Assembly: GCF_029338375.1 (NCBI RefSeq)
Contig: NZ_CP119804.1
Span: forward strand, 124,001-188,000
Length of the DNA: 64,000 bases
Direction: 5' to 3'
Origin: Halorussus lipolyticus
GTDB taxonomy: Archaea > Halobacteriota > Halobacteria > Halobacteriales > Haladaptataceae
The notes under the pieces: generated by a model
The model's database searches: none
What the model saw: only the letters and a program-made list of their open reading frames with translations
What the model was told of the DNA's origin: nothing
Position numbers and translations under genes: made by a program
Shown here: positions 1-8,313 of the stretch, piece by piece
How positions within the stretch are numbered: position 1 is the stretch's first letter
How the letters are laid out: each line of letters starts with the position of its first letter

Positions 1-490
1 CGGCCTGAATCGAGCAGTACTGGTCGTTGGGATTCTTCTCGTAGTAGTCCTGATGGTACTCCTCGGCCTCGTAGAACTCCTCCAGCGGTTCGACCTCGGT
101 CACGATTTCGTCGCCGTCGTAGGCCCCTTCGGCGTCCAACTCCCGGAGGAATCGCTGGACGATTTCCTTCTGGTCGTCGTCGTGGTAGAGGACGATGGAC
201 CGATACTGGGTCCCCACGTCCGGTCCCTGTCGGTTCAACTGGGTCGGGTCGTGGACCGTGAAGAACACCTTCAGCACGTCCTCGTAGCTGAGTTTCTCGG
301 TGTCGTACTCGACCTGCACGACTTCGGCGTGGCCCGTGTCGCCCGAGCAGACCTCCTCGTAGGTCGGGTCCTCGGTGTCGCCGCCGGCGTAGCCCGACGT
401 GACCGATTCCACGCCGTCGAGTTCCTTGAACGCCGCTTCGGTACACCAGAAGCACCCGCCGCCGAGGGTGGCGGTTTCGGTCGCTGTCAT
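1..490 (-). CDS. msrA: Peptide-methionine (S)-S-oxide reductase MsrA, 3' end beyond the window
   Basis: Reduces methionine-(S)-sulfoxide in oxidised proteins back to methionine, normally with thioredoxin as reductant, in the cytoplasm. Reading leftward from the ATG at 490, the protein begins MTATETATLGGGCFWCTEAA. The GCFWC motif carries the nucleophilic Cys, followed by GYAGG, GHAEVVQVEYD and a YHQDYYEKNP segment near the end, all in the order usual for MsrA. About 163 residues are present, so only the last few codons lie outside. It stands alone, with a 500-bp gap on its upstream side. Family assignment is secure; only the C-terminus is unseen. Confidence 0.96.
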   Translation of the reverse strand, partial: MTATETATLGGGCFWCTEAAFKELDGVESVTSGYAGGDTEDPTYEEVCSGDTGHAEVVQVEYDTEKLSYEDVLKVFFTVHDPTQLNRQGPDVGTQYRSIVLYHDDDQKEIVQRFLRELDAEGAYDGDEIVTEVEPLEEFYEAEEYHQDYYEKNPNDQYCSIQA

Positions 491-628
491 GGGCGGGTGT
501 AGGAGTCGCGGACGGTTAGGTTTGCGGGAAGCGGCTAGGAGGTGTTATTTTCTTGGTTGATGTTGGACCGGAGTGTTTGATGGGCAGAATCGGTTCGAGA
601 ACGACAGCAGAGGAGACAGTAATGAAGA

Positions 629-667
629 CTTCTGAAGCCCGCAACCGGGCGTCCCCTTCATCCACCC
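629..667 (-). repeat. Dispersed intergenic motif, copy A
   Basis: On the minus strand this reads GGGTGGATGAAGGGG, then ACGCCCGGTTG, then CGGGCTTCAGAAG. The same order of blocks occurs at 14163-14210, 34554-34588 and 50403-50548, always in intergenic DNA. Its function is unknown; it could be a small RNA, a regulatory site or a mobile-element remnant. Confidence 0.65.
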
Positions 668-912
668 GTGGTTGAGTGGTCAGTCGAGCGCGTCTCGGCG
701 GTTGACCGACCGAGTGCCTGCTAGTTAAGGATTCTATAGACATTGTAAACAAATATAATAAATGCTTTAGAAAATAATTAGTTATATTGGGCCAGCCCGT
801 ACAGATTCGACCGAGCGTATCCTGATAGCCTGCGCCACCGAGCGCGAGCCTCGAACCTCCCCAGCCTCCTCACTCCCGCGCAGAGCGCGGTCGTTCGTCC
901 CTCGCACGAGGA

Positions 913-932
913 CGCGCACAGTTCTGTGCGCG
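913..932. repeat. Perfect 9-bp inverted repeat, TT loop
   Basis: CGCGCACAG (913-921) and CTGTGCGCG (924-932) are exact reverse complements separated by TT. It lies 68 bp beyond the stop of ccdA, so it may act as a transcription end or processing hairpin for the sco1-tlpA-ccdA operon. No T-run follows it on the operon's strand. Confidence 0.5.
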
Positions 933-999
933 CCCCGCGCGCCGGACTGACTCCGTAACTTCGAGGAAAATCCCCGAAAATCAGCCGACCGAAACCCGC

Positions 1000-1656
1000 T
1001 TACAGAACGTCAAGAACCACGATAGAGAGGTAGAGCTGTCCCAGACCGGCAAGAATCATCACGACCGCCGCCCCGCGCTCCAGCGCGCCGGAGTAGCGCC
1101 CGAGGCCGCGCCACGTCTCGACGCCCGCGCTGGTCAGCAGGGTTACGCCGACCAGCGGCGCGGCCACGCTCCCGGCATAGACGGCGACGACCGCGACTCC
1201 TCGGGCCGGAGAGAACGCCAGCGCCTGCGTCACGACGCCGAGGAACAGCGGGGCGACGCACCCCGCGGCGGCGAGGGCGTAGACTGCGCCGAACGCGCCG
1301 AAGCCGAGGACCGACTGGGGGCGCTCGGGGAGCGCGACCGAGAGGTTCGGCACGCGCCCGGTCAGCGTCAGCGCGCCGAACGCCACCAGTCCAACGCCAA
1401 CCACGGGTTCGAGGAGCGGGAGCGCGGACGTGACGGTCTGGCCGACGCCGAACGCGAGGACGGCGACGGCACCCAGCGCGACCAGCGCGCCGACCGCGGC
1501 CGCGCCCGCCGAGACGAGGCCCGACGAATCGTCGCCCTGCTCGACGTAGTAGCCCACGTAGCCCGGCAGAAGCGGAAAGGCGCAGGGCGCGAAGAACGTC
1601 GTCACGCCGGTACTGACGGCGAACGCGAGCGCGCCGGCGAACTCCGAGGCCGCCAT
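1000..1656 (-). CDS. ccdA: CcdA/DsbD-type thiol-disulfide transmembrane protein
   Basis: Six-TM-type membrane protein of 218 residues that passes reducing equivalents across the membrane to extracytoplasmic thioredoxin-like proteins for cytochrome c maturation. The N-terminal FFAPCAFPLLPGYVGYY segment (about residues 21-37) holds the first conserved Cys and the proline-rich CcdA signature; the second redox Cys lies in the AAAGCVAPLFLG segment near residue 130. Its ATG starts immediately after the stop of the thioredoxin-like gene (no gap), so the two are co-translated, and TlpA is the obvious redox partner. Confidence 0.93.
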   Translation of the reverse strand: MAASEFAGALAFAVSTGVTTFFAPCAFPLLPGYVGYYVEQGDDSSGLVSAGAAAVGALVALGAVAVLAFGVGQTVTSALPLLEPVVGVGLVAFGALTLTGRVPNLSVALPERPQSVLGFGAFGAVYALAAAGCVAPLFLGVVTQALAFSPARGVAVVAVYAGSVAAPLVGVTLLTSAGVETWRGLGRYSGALERGAAVVMILAGLGQLYLSIVVLDVL

Positions 1657-2181
1657 CTACGCCAGCGCCTCCTCGACCCGTTTCCGGAGCGTCTCGGCGT
1701 CGGTGACGCCGGTCTCGGCCCACGCGACCTCGCCTTCGGCGTCGAAGACGGCGATGTGGGGGATACCGCCCGCGCCGAGCGCCGACATGAGTTCGCTGTC
1801 CGGGTCGTGGCCGAGCGTCCACGCGCCGTCGTTGTCGCGCCACCAGTCGCGGATGTCGCCCTTCGAGAGGCCGCCGCCGAGGCGCTCGTTCGTGACCGAA
1901 ATCATCGCCACCTCGTCGCCGTACTCGCGGCGGACCGCGCCGAGCGCGTCCATCTGTTCCTTGCACGGACTGCACCACGTCGCAAAGAGGTCCACGACGG
2001 TCACGGTCCCGGCGGCCGGAACCTGCATCTCCCCCGCGACCGACCCCGGCGCGTCGAACGTCTCGACCGGCATCGGGAGCGCCTCCGAGGAGTCCGACCC
2101 GAGGCCGTCGCCGAGGACCCACGCGCTGGTCCCGGTCAGGCCGAGGCCGCCGAGCGCGACGAGGAGCCTGCGCCTATTCAT
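1657..2181 (-). CDS. TlpA/ResA-like exported thioredoxin-fold protein
   Basis: A 174-residue thiol-disulfide reductase for extracytoplasmic substrates, such as apocytochrome c or the copper-site cysteines of cytochrome oxidase. The N-terminus MNRRRLLVALGGLGLTG is a Tat-like, membrane-anchoring signal. FATWCSPCKEQMDALG holds the CxxC active site around residue 73, and GGIPHIAVFDAEG has the cis-Pro loop of thioredoxins. The start at 2181 overlaps the upstream sco1 stop as ATGA, and the stop abuts the ccdA start, giving a tight three-gene operon in which this protein probably takes electrons from CcdA. Confidence 0.92.
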   Translation of the reverse strand: MNRRRLLVALGGLGLTGTSAWVLGDGLGSDSSEALPMPVETFDAPGSVAGEMQVPAAGTVTVVDLFATWCSPCKEQMDALGAVRREYGDEVAMISVTNERLGGGLSKGDIRDWWRDNDGAWTLGHDPDSELMSALGAGGIPHIAVFDAEGEVAWAETGVTDAETLRKRVEEALA

Positions 2182-2855
2182 GACCGAACCGTTTCGAGGT
2201 CCGACCGTATCTGTTTCGCGTCCGGCGACTTCGAGCGATAGGCGCGCTCGACGTAGCCCTCGGCGTTCACGAGGAAGGTGAGCGCGCTGTGGGTGAACAT
2301 GTACTTCTCCATCTCGTCGGGGTGAGTGCGCTCGAAGGCGACGCCGAACTCGTCTTGGACCACGGCCTTCGCCCGGTCTTTCGACTCGGGCCGCAGGAAC
2401 TGCCAGTTGCCGGCGTCTACGTCCACGTTCATCTCCTCGGCGTAGGTCCGGAGTCGCTCGGCGTCGTCGCGCTCGGGGTCGAACGTCGTCGGGAAGAAGG
2501 CCACCTCGTCGGCGTAACCCTGATTCAGCGAGTGGGTGTGGACGTTCCGCACGGCGGAGACGAGGACCGGACACACCGTCTGGCAATGGCTGTAGAAGAA
2601 GGTCAGCACCATCGGTTTGCCGACGCTCCGGAGTTCGACCGTCCGGTCGTCCAGCGGTGCGGGGAGCGACACGTCGGGCACTCGCTGGCCCCACGCCGGG
2701 TAGGGGAGCGTCTCGCTGTCCACGTCGTTCTCGCGGTCGGGTCGGGGGAGCGTCACGTTCGGGTTCCCGTCCGACCCGAGAAATCCGGTACACCCGGCGA
2801 CGCTACCCGCGAGGCCGACCGCAGTTGCGGTCCGAAGATAGTCGCGGCGGTTCAT
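2178..2855 (-). CDS. SCO1/SenC copper chaperone lipoprotein
   Basis: A 225-residue copper-binding assembly factor for the Cu-A site of haem-copper oxidase, anchored outside the membrane. MNRRDYLRTA is a Tat signal and SVAGC is a lipobox, so the mature protein would begin at Cys. YSHCQTVCPVL is the CxxxC copper site and a conserved His lies in YMFTHSALTFLVN near the end. An upstream in-frame ATG (2930) would add 25 residues ahead of the signal, so 2855 is preferred. It is the first gene of the sco1-tlpA-ccdA operon. Confidence 0.92.
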   Translation of the reverse strand: MNRRDYLRTATAVGLAGSVAGCTGFLGSDGNPNVTLPRPDRENDVDSETLPYPAWGQRVPDVSLPAPLDDRTVELRSVGKPMVLTFFYSHCQTVCPVLVSAVRNVHTHSLNQGYADEVAFFPTTFDPERDDAERLRTYAEEMNVDVDAGNWQFLRPESKDRAKAVVQDEFGVAFERTHPDEMEKYMFTHSALTFLVNAEGYVERAYRSKSPDAKQIRSDLETVRS

Positions 2856-2975
2856 ACCTGCATCTCGCCACCGGCGGCCTAAAGGTGGTCTGGTGCGATT
2901 CTCGAAATTCCGGTCGTCACTCCGTCCCACGACCGGCGGTCAACGAGCGACCGACACTCAGCAAGCGACCGGCGG

Positions 2976-3608
2976 TCAGCAAATCGGCTTCGGGTCGAGA
3001 CCCATCCCGTCCAGCGTCTCTGCGTAGTCCTCGTAGGCGATTTGGACGGTTTCGACCGCAACGTCCCGCGCTCGCTCCCAGTCGTCGTCGCCCTCGCAGG
3101 TCTCGGCCAAGAGTCGCACGCCTTCGTCGGCCTCGTCCTGCGTGTCGGCCCGCAGGTCCCGGAACAGGTCCGCCCGGCGCTCGTCGGCCTCGTTGACGAA
3201 GAAGTTCACCACCTGCAGTTGGGTCTTGTCGCTGGCCAGCGAGCGCCCGACGAGGCCCGCCGACCGCGCCACGGCGTCGTCGAGTCCTCGGAGGTGGTCG
3301 TGCATCGAGTCCACCGCGTCGGTCGGTTCGAACTCGCCGTCCAACTCGGCCACGACGCGCTCGTAGTGGTCGCGCTCTCGCTCGGCGAGGTCCGCGAAGG
3401 CCTCGCTGGCGTCGGGGTCGTCTTCGTCCTCGGCCCACCCGGCGAACGTCTCGCGGGCGACGTGTTCGCTCTGGGCAACCGCCCGGAGGACCCTCTCGCG
3501 GTCGAGTTGCGCGTCGGTGAGCGCGACGAGCGCCTGTTGAGAACCGAGTCGGTCGAGTTCGGTGGCCTTGGCCGTCTCGACGCGCTCGCGGAAGGTGTCG
3601 GCGTCCAT
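2976..3608 (-). CDS. Ferritin-like (rubrerythrin-type) helical protein, haloarchaeal
   Basis: A 210-residue, almost wholly helical, very acidic cytoplasmic protein. It contains an ARETFAGWAE segment near residue 50 and AERERDHYERVVAEL near 74-88, spaced like the ExxH metal ligands of a ferritin-like four-helix bundle. Similar haloarchaeal proteins carry names such as rubrerythrin family or, misleadingly, antitermination protein. The start MDADTFRERVE follows a short AT-containing leader. It runs alone, between sco1 and a surface protein on the same strand. Metal binding is inference; the role is unknown. Confidence 0.65.
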   Translation of the reverse strand: MDADTFRERVETAKATELDRLGSQQALVALTDAQLDRERVLRAVAQSEHVARETFAGWAEDEDDPDASEAFADLAERERDHYERVVAELDGEFEPTDAVDSMHDHLRGLDDAVARSAGLVGRSLASDKTQLQVVNFFVNEADERRADLFRDLRADTQDEADEGVRLLAETCEGDDDWERARDVAVETVQIAYEDYAETLDGMGLDPKPIC

Positions 3609-3670
3609 ACATCCGGATACGGTACCATTCGATTTGAACGTTTGCGAGGCCAGCAGACGACTCCCGGTCG

Positions 3671-5680
3671 TCAGTTCCGGGTTCGGTGGCCGAGCGCGAC
3701 GAACAACGCGACCAGCGGAACCAGCACGCTGGCGGCGTCGTGGCCGACCGGTCCCGACGATTGGGTCGTCTCCTCGGTCGCCGCCGTGGTCGCATTGCCG
3801 GACTCCTCGGTTGTCGTCGCGGTCAGTTCCGCGGGACCACTGGTCGGGGTCTTCGTCGCAGTCTCGGTCTCACTCCCGATGCTCGCCACGTCAGTCTCGC
3901 CGACCGCGAACAGCGAGAAGCCAGTCGCCTCGGCCCGGAACACGTAGTCACCGCCGCGCTCGTCCACGAGACTCGTCGAGAGCGGTTCCCACGTCCCGTT
4001 CGCCCGGTGATAGAGCGTCACCCCCTCGGGGTCGGTTCCCGCCGCGGGAACGCGGAAGGTGATTCTGACGGACGCGAGGGCGCTACTCTCGATGTACGTC
4101 GTTTCGACCGAGAGGTACGCGAGCGTCTCGCCCTCGGTCGGTCCGGCGACGCCGGGGTCGTCCAGCGTCGAGGCGTTCACGAAGAAGCGAGGTTCGGCCT
4201 CCTCGCTTTCGGGCGTGATTCGGAGTCGGTCGAACGACGCGCGGTCGGTGCCGAGACCCGACAGCGAGACGCTGGCGGGGTTGTCGGCGCGGGCGTTTGC
4301 CACCTTCGCGCGTCGGTAGTCGTCGCCCGACGCGACGTCCTCGACCTGTACCGCTGGCGGGGGTGCGCCACCGGCACCGCCTCCGCCGCCGCTACTGCCC
4401 GACCCGCCATTACCACCGTCGTCTCCGCCGTCATCGTTCCCGTCGTCGCCCCCCGAGGAGTCCGCCGTCACGGTCAGGGTCGCGGTACTCTTCGCGGCGG
4501 TGTCGTTGCCCGCGAGGTAGAGGGTGTAGTTCCCCGCCGGGACGGCGGAGTAGTTGACCGAAAGCGACGTGTCGTCCGAGAGGTTCTGCACCACGAGGTC
4601 CCCCTCGTTCGTGACCGTCGAGGACGGAACCGCCTCGTGTAGCGTCTCCCGACTCAGATTCTCGGCCCAGAGGAGCAGGTCGTAGCCGGTCCGGTTCGAC
4701 GTGACCGAGAGGTTCGTCTCGCCGGTCCCTTCGGTCACGGTTGCGTCGGCGAACGAGGTGTTCACCCAGTGGTTCCGCACGAGGAAGGTGGCGAGTTGGT
4801 GGGTGTCGTTTTCGAGGTAGTAGCCGCCCTCCAAGTCGCCGGAATCGAAGACGTACCAACCGGTCTCGTTCGAGGCGACCTGATTTGCGTAGGCGCCCTC
4901 CTCGGTGTAGACGTTGAGCGTCTCGTCGGTGGGTTCGTGGTCGTAGGCCAGCGTGTGCCCCTGCCAGTAGTCGTTCCCCGAAACGAGTTCCTCGGTCGGC
5001 GGGTGCCGGACGAACTCGACGCGGGTGTAGTTCGATGGCCGGACGGTCTTGTTGGCCTGAACGGGCGTGTCGGAGACGTTCGCGTCGATTCGGTGCGTGC
5101 CGTCTTCGAGGTCGCTGACGTTGACTTCGGCCGGAAGGTCGGCGCTCGACACGTAGGTCGTCCCGTTGACGACCTGTGCGCTATCGATTCGTTTCGTGAG
5201 GTTGAGCGTCGGGGATTCGAGTGCGAGGGCGTACCCGCCTCCTCGGTTCGAGTTTATTTCGAGGTGCAGAACGTGCGTCGCGGTCCCGTTATCGACGCGG
5301 TAGTAGTTCTGATACCGGAAGTCGATTTCTTGTTCGACGACCTGAAACTGCGCGACCGTCTGGTCCGACTCGTTCTGGAGGTAGTACTTGCCGCGGAGGT
5401 CACCGGTATCGACCGTGAACAGGCCCGAATTGCCCGCCGAAACGTCTCGAACCACAGCGTCCGAGGACCCATTGTGAAGTTGTAATCGCTCGCCAGCGTT
5501 GGCTACCGTGTCGTTATAGAGGACCTGTCCGTGCCAGTAGATTCCGCCGTCCTCTAGCGGCGCGTTGGCGCTCGTGTCGATAGAATTCCCCGCCGCCGCG
5601 GTCCCTGCGCCGCCGACTGCGAGGAGAGAGAAGACGAAGAGACCGACGAGAAGTACCGACGATAGCTTCGACTCGCTCAT
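3671..5680 (-). CDS. Secreted surface glycoprotein with PGF-pre-PGF domain
   Basis: A 669-residue extracellular protein. The Sec signal MSESKLSSVLLVGLFVFSLL ends near AAAG. Two copies of a surface-glycoprotein beta domain follow (IYWHGQVLYNDT...GDLRGKYYL and YWQGHTLAYDHE...GDLEGGYYLEN). A Gly/Asp/Ser linker leads to a PGF-pre-PGF domain (VTLYHRANGTWEPLSTSLV...ATGFSLFAVG). A Thr/Glu-rich, probably O-glycosylated stalk and one C-terminal hydrophobic segment (VLVPLVALFVALG) complete it. There are many NxT/S sequons. The usual PGF motif before the C-terminal helix is not evident; the sequence there is SGPVGHD. The ATG at 5680 is chosen over one 22 codons upstream because it begins the signal peptide. 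Confidence 0.88.
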   Translation of the reverse strand: MSESKLSSVLLVGLFVFSLLAVGGAGTAAAGNSIDTSANAPLEDGGIYWHGQVLYNDTVANAGERLQLHNGSSDAVVRDVSAGNSGLFTVDTGDLRGKYYLQNESDQTVAQFQVVEQEIDFRYQNYYRVDNGTATHVLHLEINSNRGGGYALALESPTLNLTKRIDSAQVVNGTTYVSSADLPAEVNVSDLEDGTHRIDANVSDTPVQANKTVRPSNYTRVEFVRHPPTEELVSGNDYWQGHTLAYDHEPTDETLNVYTEEGAYANQVASNETGWYVFDSGDLEGGYYLENDTHQLATFLVRNHWVNTSFADATVTEGTGETNLSVTSNRTGYDLLLWAENLSRETLHEAVPSSTVTNEGDLVVQNLSDDTSLSVNYSAVPAGNYTLYLAGNDTAAKSTATLTVTADSSGGDDGNDDGGDDGGNGGSGSSGGGGGAGGAPPPAVQVEDVASGDDYRRAKVANARADNPASVSLSGLGTDRASFDRLRITPESEEAEPRFFVNASTLDDPGVAGPTEGETLAYLSVETTYIESSALASVRITFRVPAAGTDPEGVTLYHRANGTWEPLSTSLVDERGGDYVFRAEATGFSLFAVGETDVASIGSETETATKTPTSGPAELTATTTEESGNATTAATEETTQSSGPVGHDAASVLVPLVALFVALGHRTRN

Positions 5681-5978
5681 AATCGTGCCAACGGTAGAGA
5701 CGTTCGGTGTGTTAAGGTTCCGATTTATCATATCCAGGCCAGACAATTCAGAGGATAATGGTATCTAACTAATAAGTTGATTCGCCCATTTATTGGAAAT
5801 ATAATTTCTTAGAATAAATAACTAAATAATTATCCAACGTAGATAAAATATACCAAGAGTAACATAATATATCTACTAATAGGACAGAAGACCCTTGGAA
5901 GAAGTAATAGACTGGCATAGTATAAAATTATAAGATAATCATAAAATACTATAAATTACTTAGTGGCAAAAATGATAT
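5681..5978. promoter_or_regulatory. AT-rich divergent intergenic region
   Basis: Between two divergent genes, this stretch is dominated by A and T (for example 5760-5975), in sharp contrast to the flanking GC-rich DNA. It must hold both promoters, but so many TATA-like strings occur that none can be singled out. It forms the left edge of the low-GC islet that continues to about 7090. Confidence 0.6.
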
Positions 5979-7052
5979 ATGGCGCGCTATCTTTTCTTGA
6001 GTAAATTGCCATATAACCAAATTCACCGACGCACGCTCATGAAAAGTCTTGGAGTAGCAAGCGCCATCTCCCTTAGTGGCACTTCAGCAGTAACTGCTAC
6101 AGAAAGAAATTCTGACGAAGTTTACCGATTTGATGTCAGTGAACTTCCCGAATCGATTATGTATCTGTCCGACCCAAGGAGCCGTCAAAGAGTAGCATGG
6201 GAACTCGCACAGCTCCTTTATAATTTAGAACGAGATACAACTGACGAACTCGGAAAATACTCTTCGGATGATATTGCCGCCGCCATCAGTGGCTTATCTG
6301 ACGCTCGAAACGACCTCCGGTCGTTCAGCCGACTTGTGGAGGTTCTCCACGAGAATAATCTCGCTGGAATCATTGACGAGAGTTTACTGAATTCGGTCGG
6401 AAAGCGAGCAGATTTGGTCGTTCACTATGCTCCTCTACTGGGTTCGGTCAATAATGTCCTTGATAAAGCCAAGGCGTATGCTACTGATAGAGAGAACAAG
6501 TCAAAGTATATAGAATTCGTGCTGAGCATCGCTTGCCTCTGTTTGGAATTCGGTCTCATGTGGGTTGGAGTCCCTTATAAACTTGCGTGGAAAGGAACAA
6601 ATCGGATTTTCTTCGCTCGAAGTGGGACGCTATTCCGTCTTGGTCGATATGGTGGCAATCGCTTCGTCGCGTTCTTTATGAGTGAGGTTCACTGGGAGCT
6701 TCGGGAAGCTCTCTTTGAAGATGTCGTTAGCACGGAGAAAGCAAAGTGGGTCGTGGAACACGTCAACAAGTATCGAAAGAAACCCCAGCTCTCTAGTGTT
6801 CATTCAGATGTGAAATCCTTCGTTCAAAATCCACCAAAGGTTTCAGTTGACGACTTCCAAAGCTACGAGTTTACGGAGGAATCCGCCGAAGATATCGTAG
6901 ATATTAGTTCAGATGTTTTCAGTGAGGTCGTCGAATCTGCACCGGAAGATAAAGACCCTGACTCAAAAACGGTATCCGAGCCTTTAGTTCTCAAATCGTC
7001 TACTGACTGGGACAAAAAGGCAAATTCAGAAAACGACGATAGTCTCTTCTAG
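5979..7052 (+). CDS. Orphan Tat-exported protein in low-GC islet, function unknown
   Basis: A 357-residue protein I do not recognise. The N-terminal HRRTLMKSLGVASAISL fits a twin-arginine signal, with possible cleavage after SAVTA near residue 40. The next 130 residues are mainly helical (VAWELAQLLYNLERDT, ISGLSDARNDLRSFSRLVEVLHENN). One hydrophobic segment lies at about 178-198 (VLSIACLCLEFGLMWVGV), then a basic stretch and an acidic C-terminal tail (about residues 280-357). Codon use is A/T-rich and Ser/Lys/Asn-rich, unlike the neighbours. The start ATG at 5979 is kept because the next Met would lose the RR motif. Likely recent acquisition. Confidence 0.75.
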   Translation: MARYLFLSKLPYNQIHRRTLMKSLGVASAISLSGTSAVTATERNSDEVYRFDVSELPESIMYLSDPRSRQRVAWELAQLLYNLERDTTDELGKYSSDDIAAAISGLSDARNDLRSFSRLVEVLHENNLAGIIDESLLNSVGKRADLVVHYAPLLGSVNNVLDKAKAYATDRENKSKYIEFVLSIACLCLEFGLMWVGVPYKLAWKGTNRIFFARSGTLFRLGRYGGNRFVAFFMSEVHWELREALFEDVVSTEKAKWVVEHVNKYRKKPQLSSVHSDVKSFVQNPPKVSVDDFQSYEFTEESAEDIVDISSDVFSEVVESAPEDKDPDSKTVSEPLVLKSSTDWDKKANSENDDSLF

Positions 7053-7095
7053 ATTTGATTGAGTCTCGAAACTACCCTTCTACTATCTAAATCGC

Positions 7096-8202
7096 TTATT
7101 CTTGGCCGCGAACCGCCTTGACATCCCGCTTCGACGCTGATAGCACCTCGTCAGCACTCAAATTCGTCTCGCGCCACGCCGGCAGTCGGCGGTCCTCGCC
7201 CGGCGGGCGGACCGCCTCGGCGTAGACATCGACTTGTTCGCGCTCCTCGCTTCGCTCGTAGTCGAGGCCGTTGAATCCCGCGTCGGCGGCGTACTGGTCG
7301 ATGAACTGCCCCGCAGTCCGGCGGTAGCGGTCGGGCAGGGTGTCGTACTCTGGGGCCACGCCGTGGGATTCGACCGCCCGGAGGAGCGCCCGACCGACGT
7401 GACGGCTCATGTCCGAGAGGCCGGTCGGTCCCGACACCGCCCGGTGGTCGTGTTCGTACCGGCCCAAATCGACCTGTGCGGTGTCCTCGAACCCGGCGTG
7501 GGCGAAGGCCTCGCCGAGTTGTCCGACCTCCAGTCCCCAGTGGCGCTCGACCCGGAGCGAGCGCACGAGGTCACTGGTCGCGCCGAACTCCCCGGCCAGC
7601 GCGTACCGGAAGGCACCCAGATACGAAAGCACCGCGGCGTCGGGATGGGCGTCGGCCAACGCGCGCACGAGTGGTTCGTAAAAGAGGCGACAGAGCCGAC
7701 CGTAGAGCTTGTTGTTCTCGACGCGGGCGTAGTAGCCCTTCGAGAACTCGTAGCCCTGCGCGAGGGGGTAGAGCAGTCGAGACACGTCGGCAGATTCGTA
7801 GGTCTTGGCGTCGGCGTCGTGGACCGCGACGTACTCGCTGTCGGCGGTGGCGACTCCGAGCGCCAGCCACACGTCCCGGCCCTTTCCGGCCTCGCCGTTC
7901 AGGCCGCGGTCGGCCAGTAGGTCGGTGACGCCCGGCCCGTTGCACCACACCACCGACAGCGGGAGGTCGAACCCCCCGAGCCAGTCCAGAAACGGCCCGA
8001 CCTTCTCGGGTGGTGCCCGAAGGGGGACGACCACCTGCGCTGGCGCGACCGACTCCAACTCCGAGAGGACCCGCTCGGCGGCCAGTCCGGCGTACTCGCG
8101 CTCGGTCATCGGCACGACGACTCCAGCGCGGTCGGTCGGCGCGTCCGGAACCCGGCCCGTCAGGTCGTGTAGCGTGGCGATTCGCTCCTGTCCGTACTCC
8201 AT
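7096..8202 (-). CDS. Family 2-type glycosyltransferase, glucosyl-3-phosphoglycerate synthase-like
   Basis: A 368-residue cytoplasmic GT-A fold enzyme resembling GpgS/MpgS-like enzymes, which transfer a sugar from a nucleotide sugar to 3-phosphoglycerate in the synthesis of charged compatible solutes. VVVPMTEREY starts the fold; AVHDADAKTYESADVSRLLYP (about 147-167) holds the DxD-like metal site; EFSKGYYARV and a LGLEVGQL-type segment (HWGLEVGQLGEAFAHAGF) match the acceptor region. MEYGQERIATL at 8202 is taken as the start; 23 more codons are open upstream but look non-coding. Monocistronic. The substrate is inferred from resemblance only. Confidence 0.8.
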   Translation of the reverse strand: MEYGQERIATLHDLTGRVPDAPTDRAGVVVPMTEREYAGLAAERVLSELESVAPAQVVVPLRAPPEKVGPFLDWLGGFDLPLSVVWCNGPGVTDLLADRGLNGEAGKGRDVWLALGVATADSEYVAVHDADAKTYESADVSRLLYPLAQGYEFSKGYYARVENNKLYGRLCRLFYEPLVRALADAHPDAAVLSYLGAFRYALAGEFGATSDLVRSLRVERHWGLEVGQLGEAFAHAGFEDTAQVDLGRYEHDHRAVSGPTGLSDMSRHVGRALLRAVESHGVAPEYDTLPDRYRRTAGQFIDQYAADAGFNGLDYERSEEREQVDVYAEAVRPPGEDRRLPAWRETNLSADEVLSASKRDVKAVRGQE

Positions 8203-8313
8203 CGGGTGGGGGTTAGGAGGGCGGACTGAAAAGGAGGTGGAATCTCCTCGAAGATACATTCTCTTTTTCACTCGTGGAATAAATTGATGAACCTCGGCCC
8301 CAAGGGGCCACGT

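Larger units (their letters stand above)
491..999. other. Gene-poor gap with one dispersed-repeat copy and a GC hairpin
   Basis: No convincing gene. It holds a copy of the dispersed motif described at 629-667, an AT-rich stretch around 735-790 (a likely promoter or foreign patch), and a perfect 9-bp hairpin at 913-932. A 78-codon open frame at 516-752 has a composition unlike real haloarchaeal proteins and runs through the repeat, so it is not called. Confidence 0.7.

Noticed and set aside
516..752. 78-codon minus-strand frame in the gap after msrA
   Set aside because: It passes through dispersed-motif copy A, has a basic Ser/Thr/Arg-rich composition unlike halophilic proteins, and no recognisable feature.
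1010..2122. 370-codon minus frame across ccdA and tlpA
   Set aside because: Arg-rich shadow in another frame of the two genes, which have clear motifs and tight junctions.
5808..5826. TTAG...CTAA pair in the AT-rich islet
   Set aside because: The spacing is 9 rather than 6, and such strings are expected by chance in AT-rich DNA.
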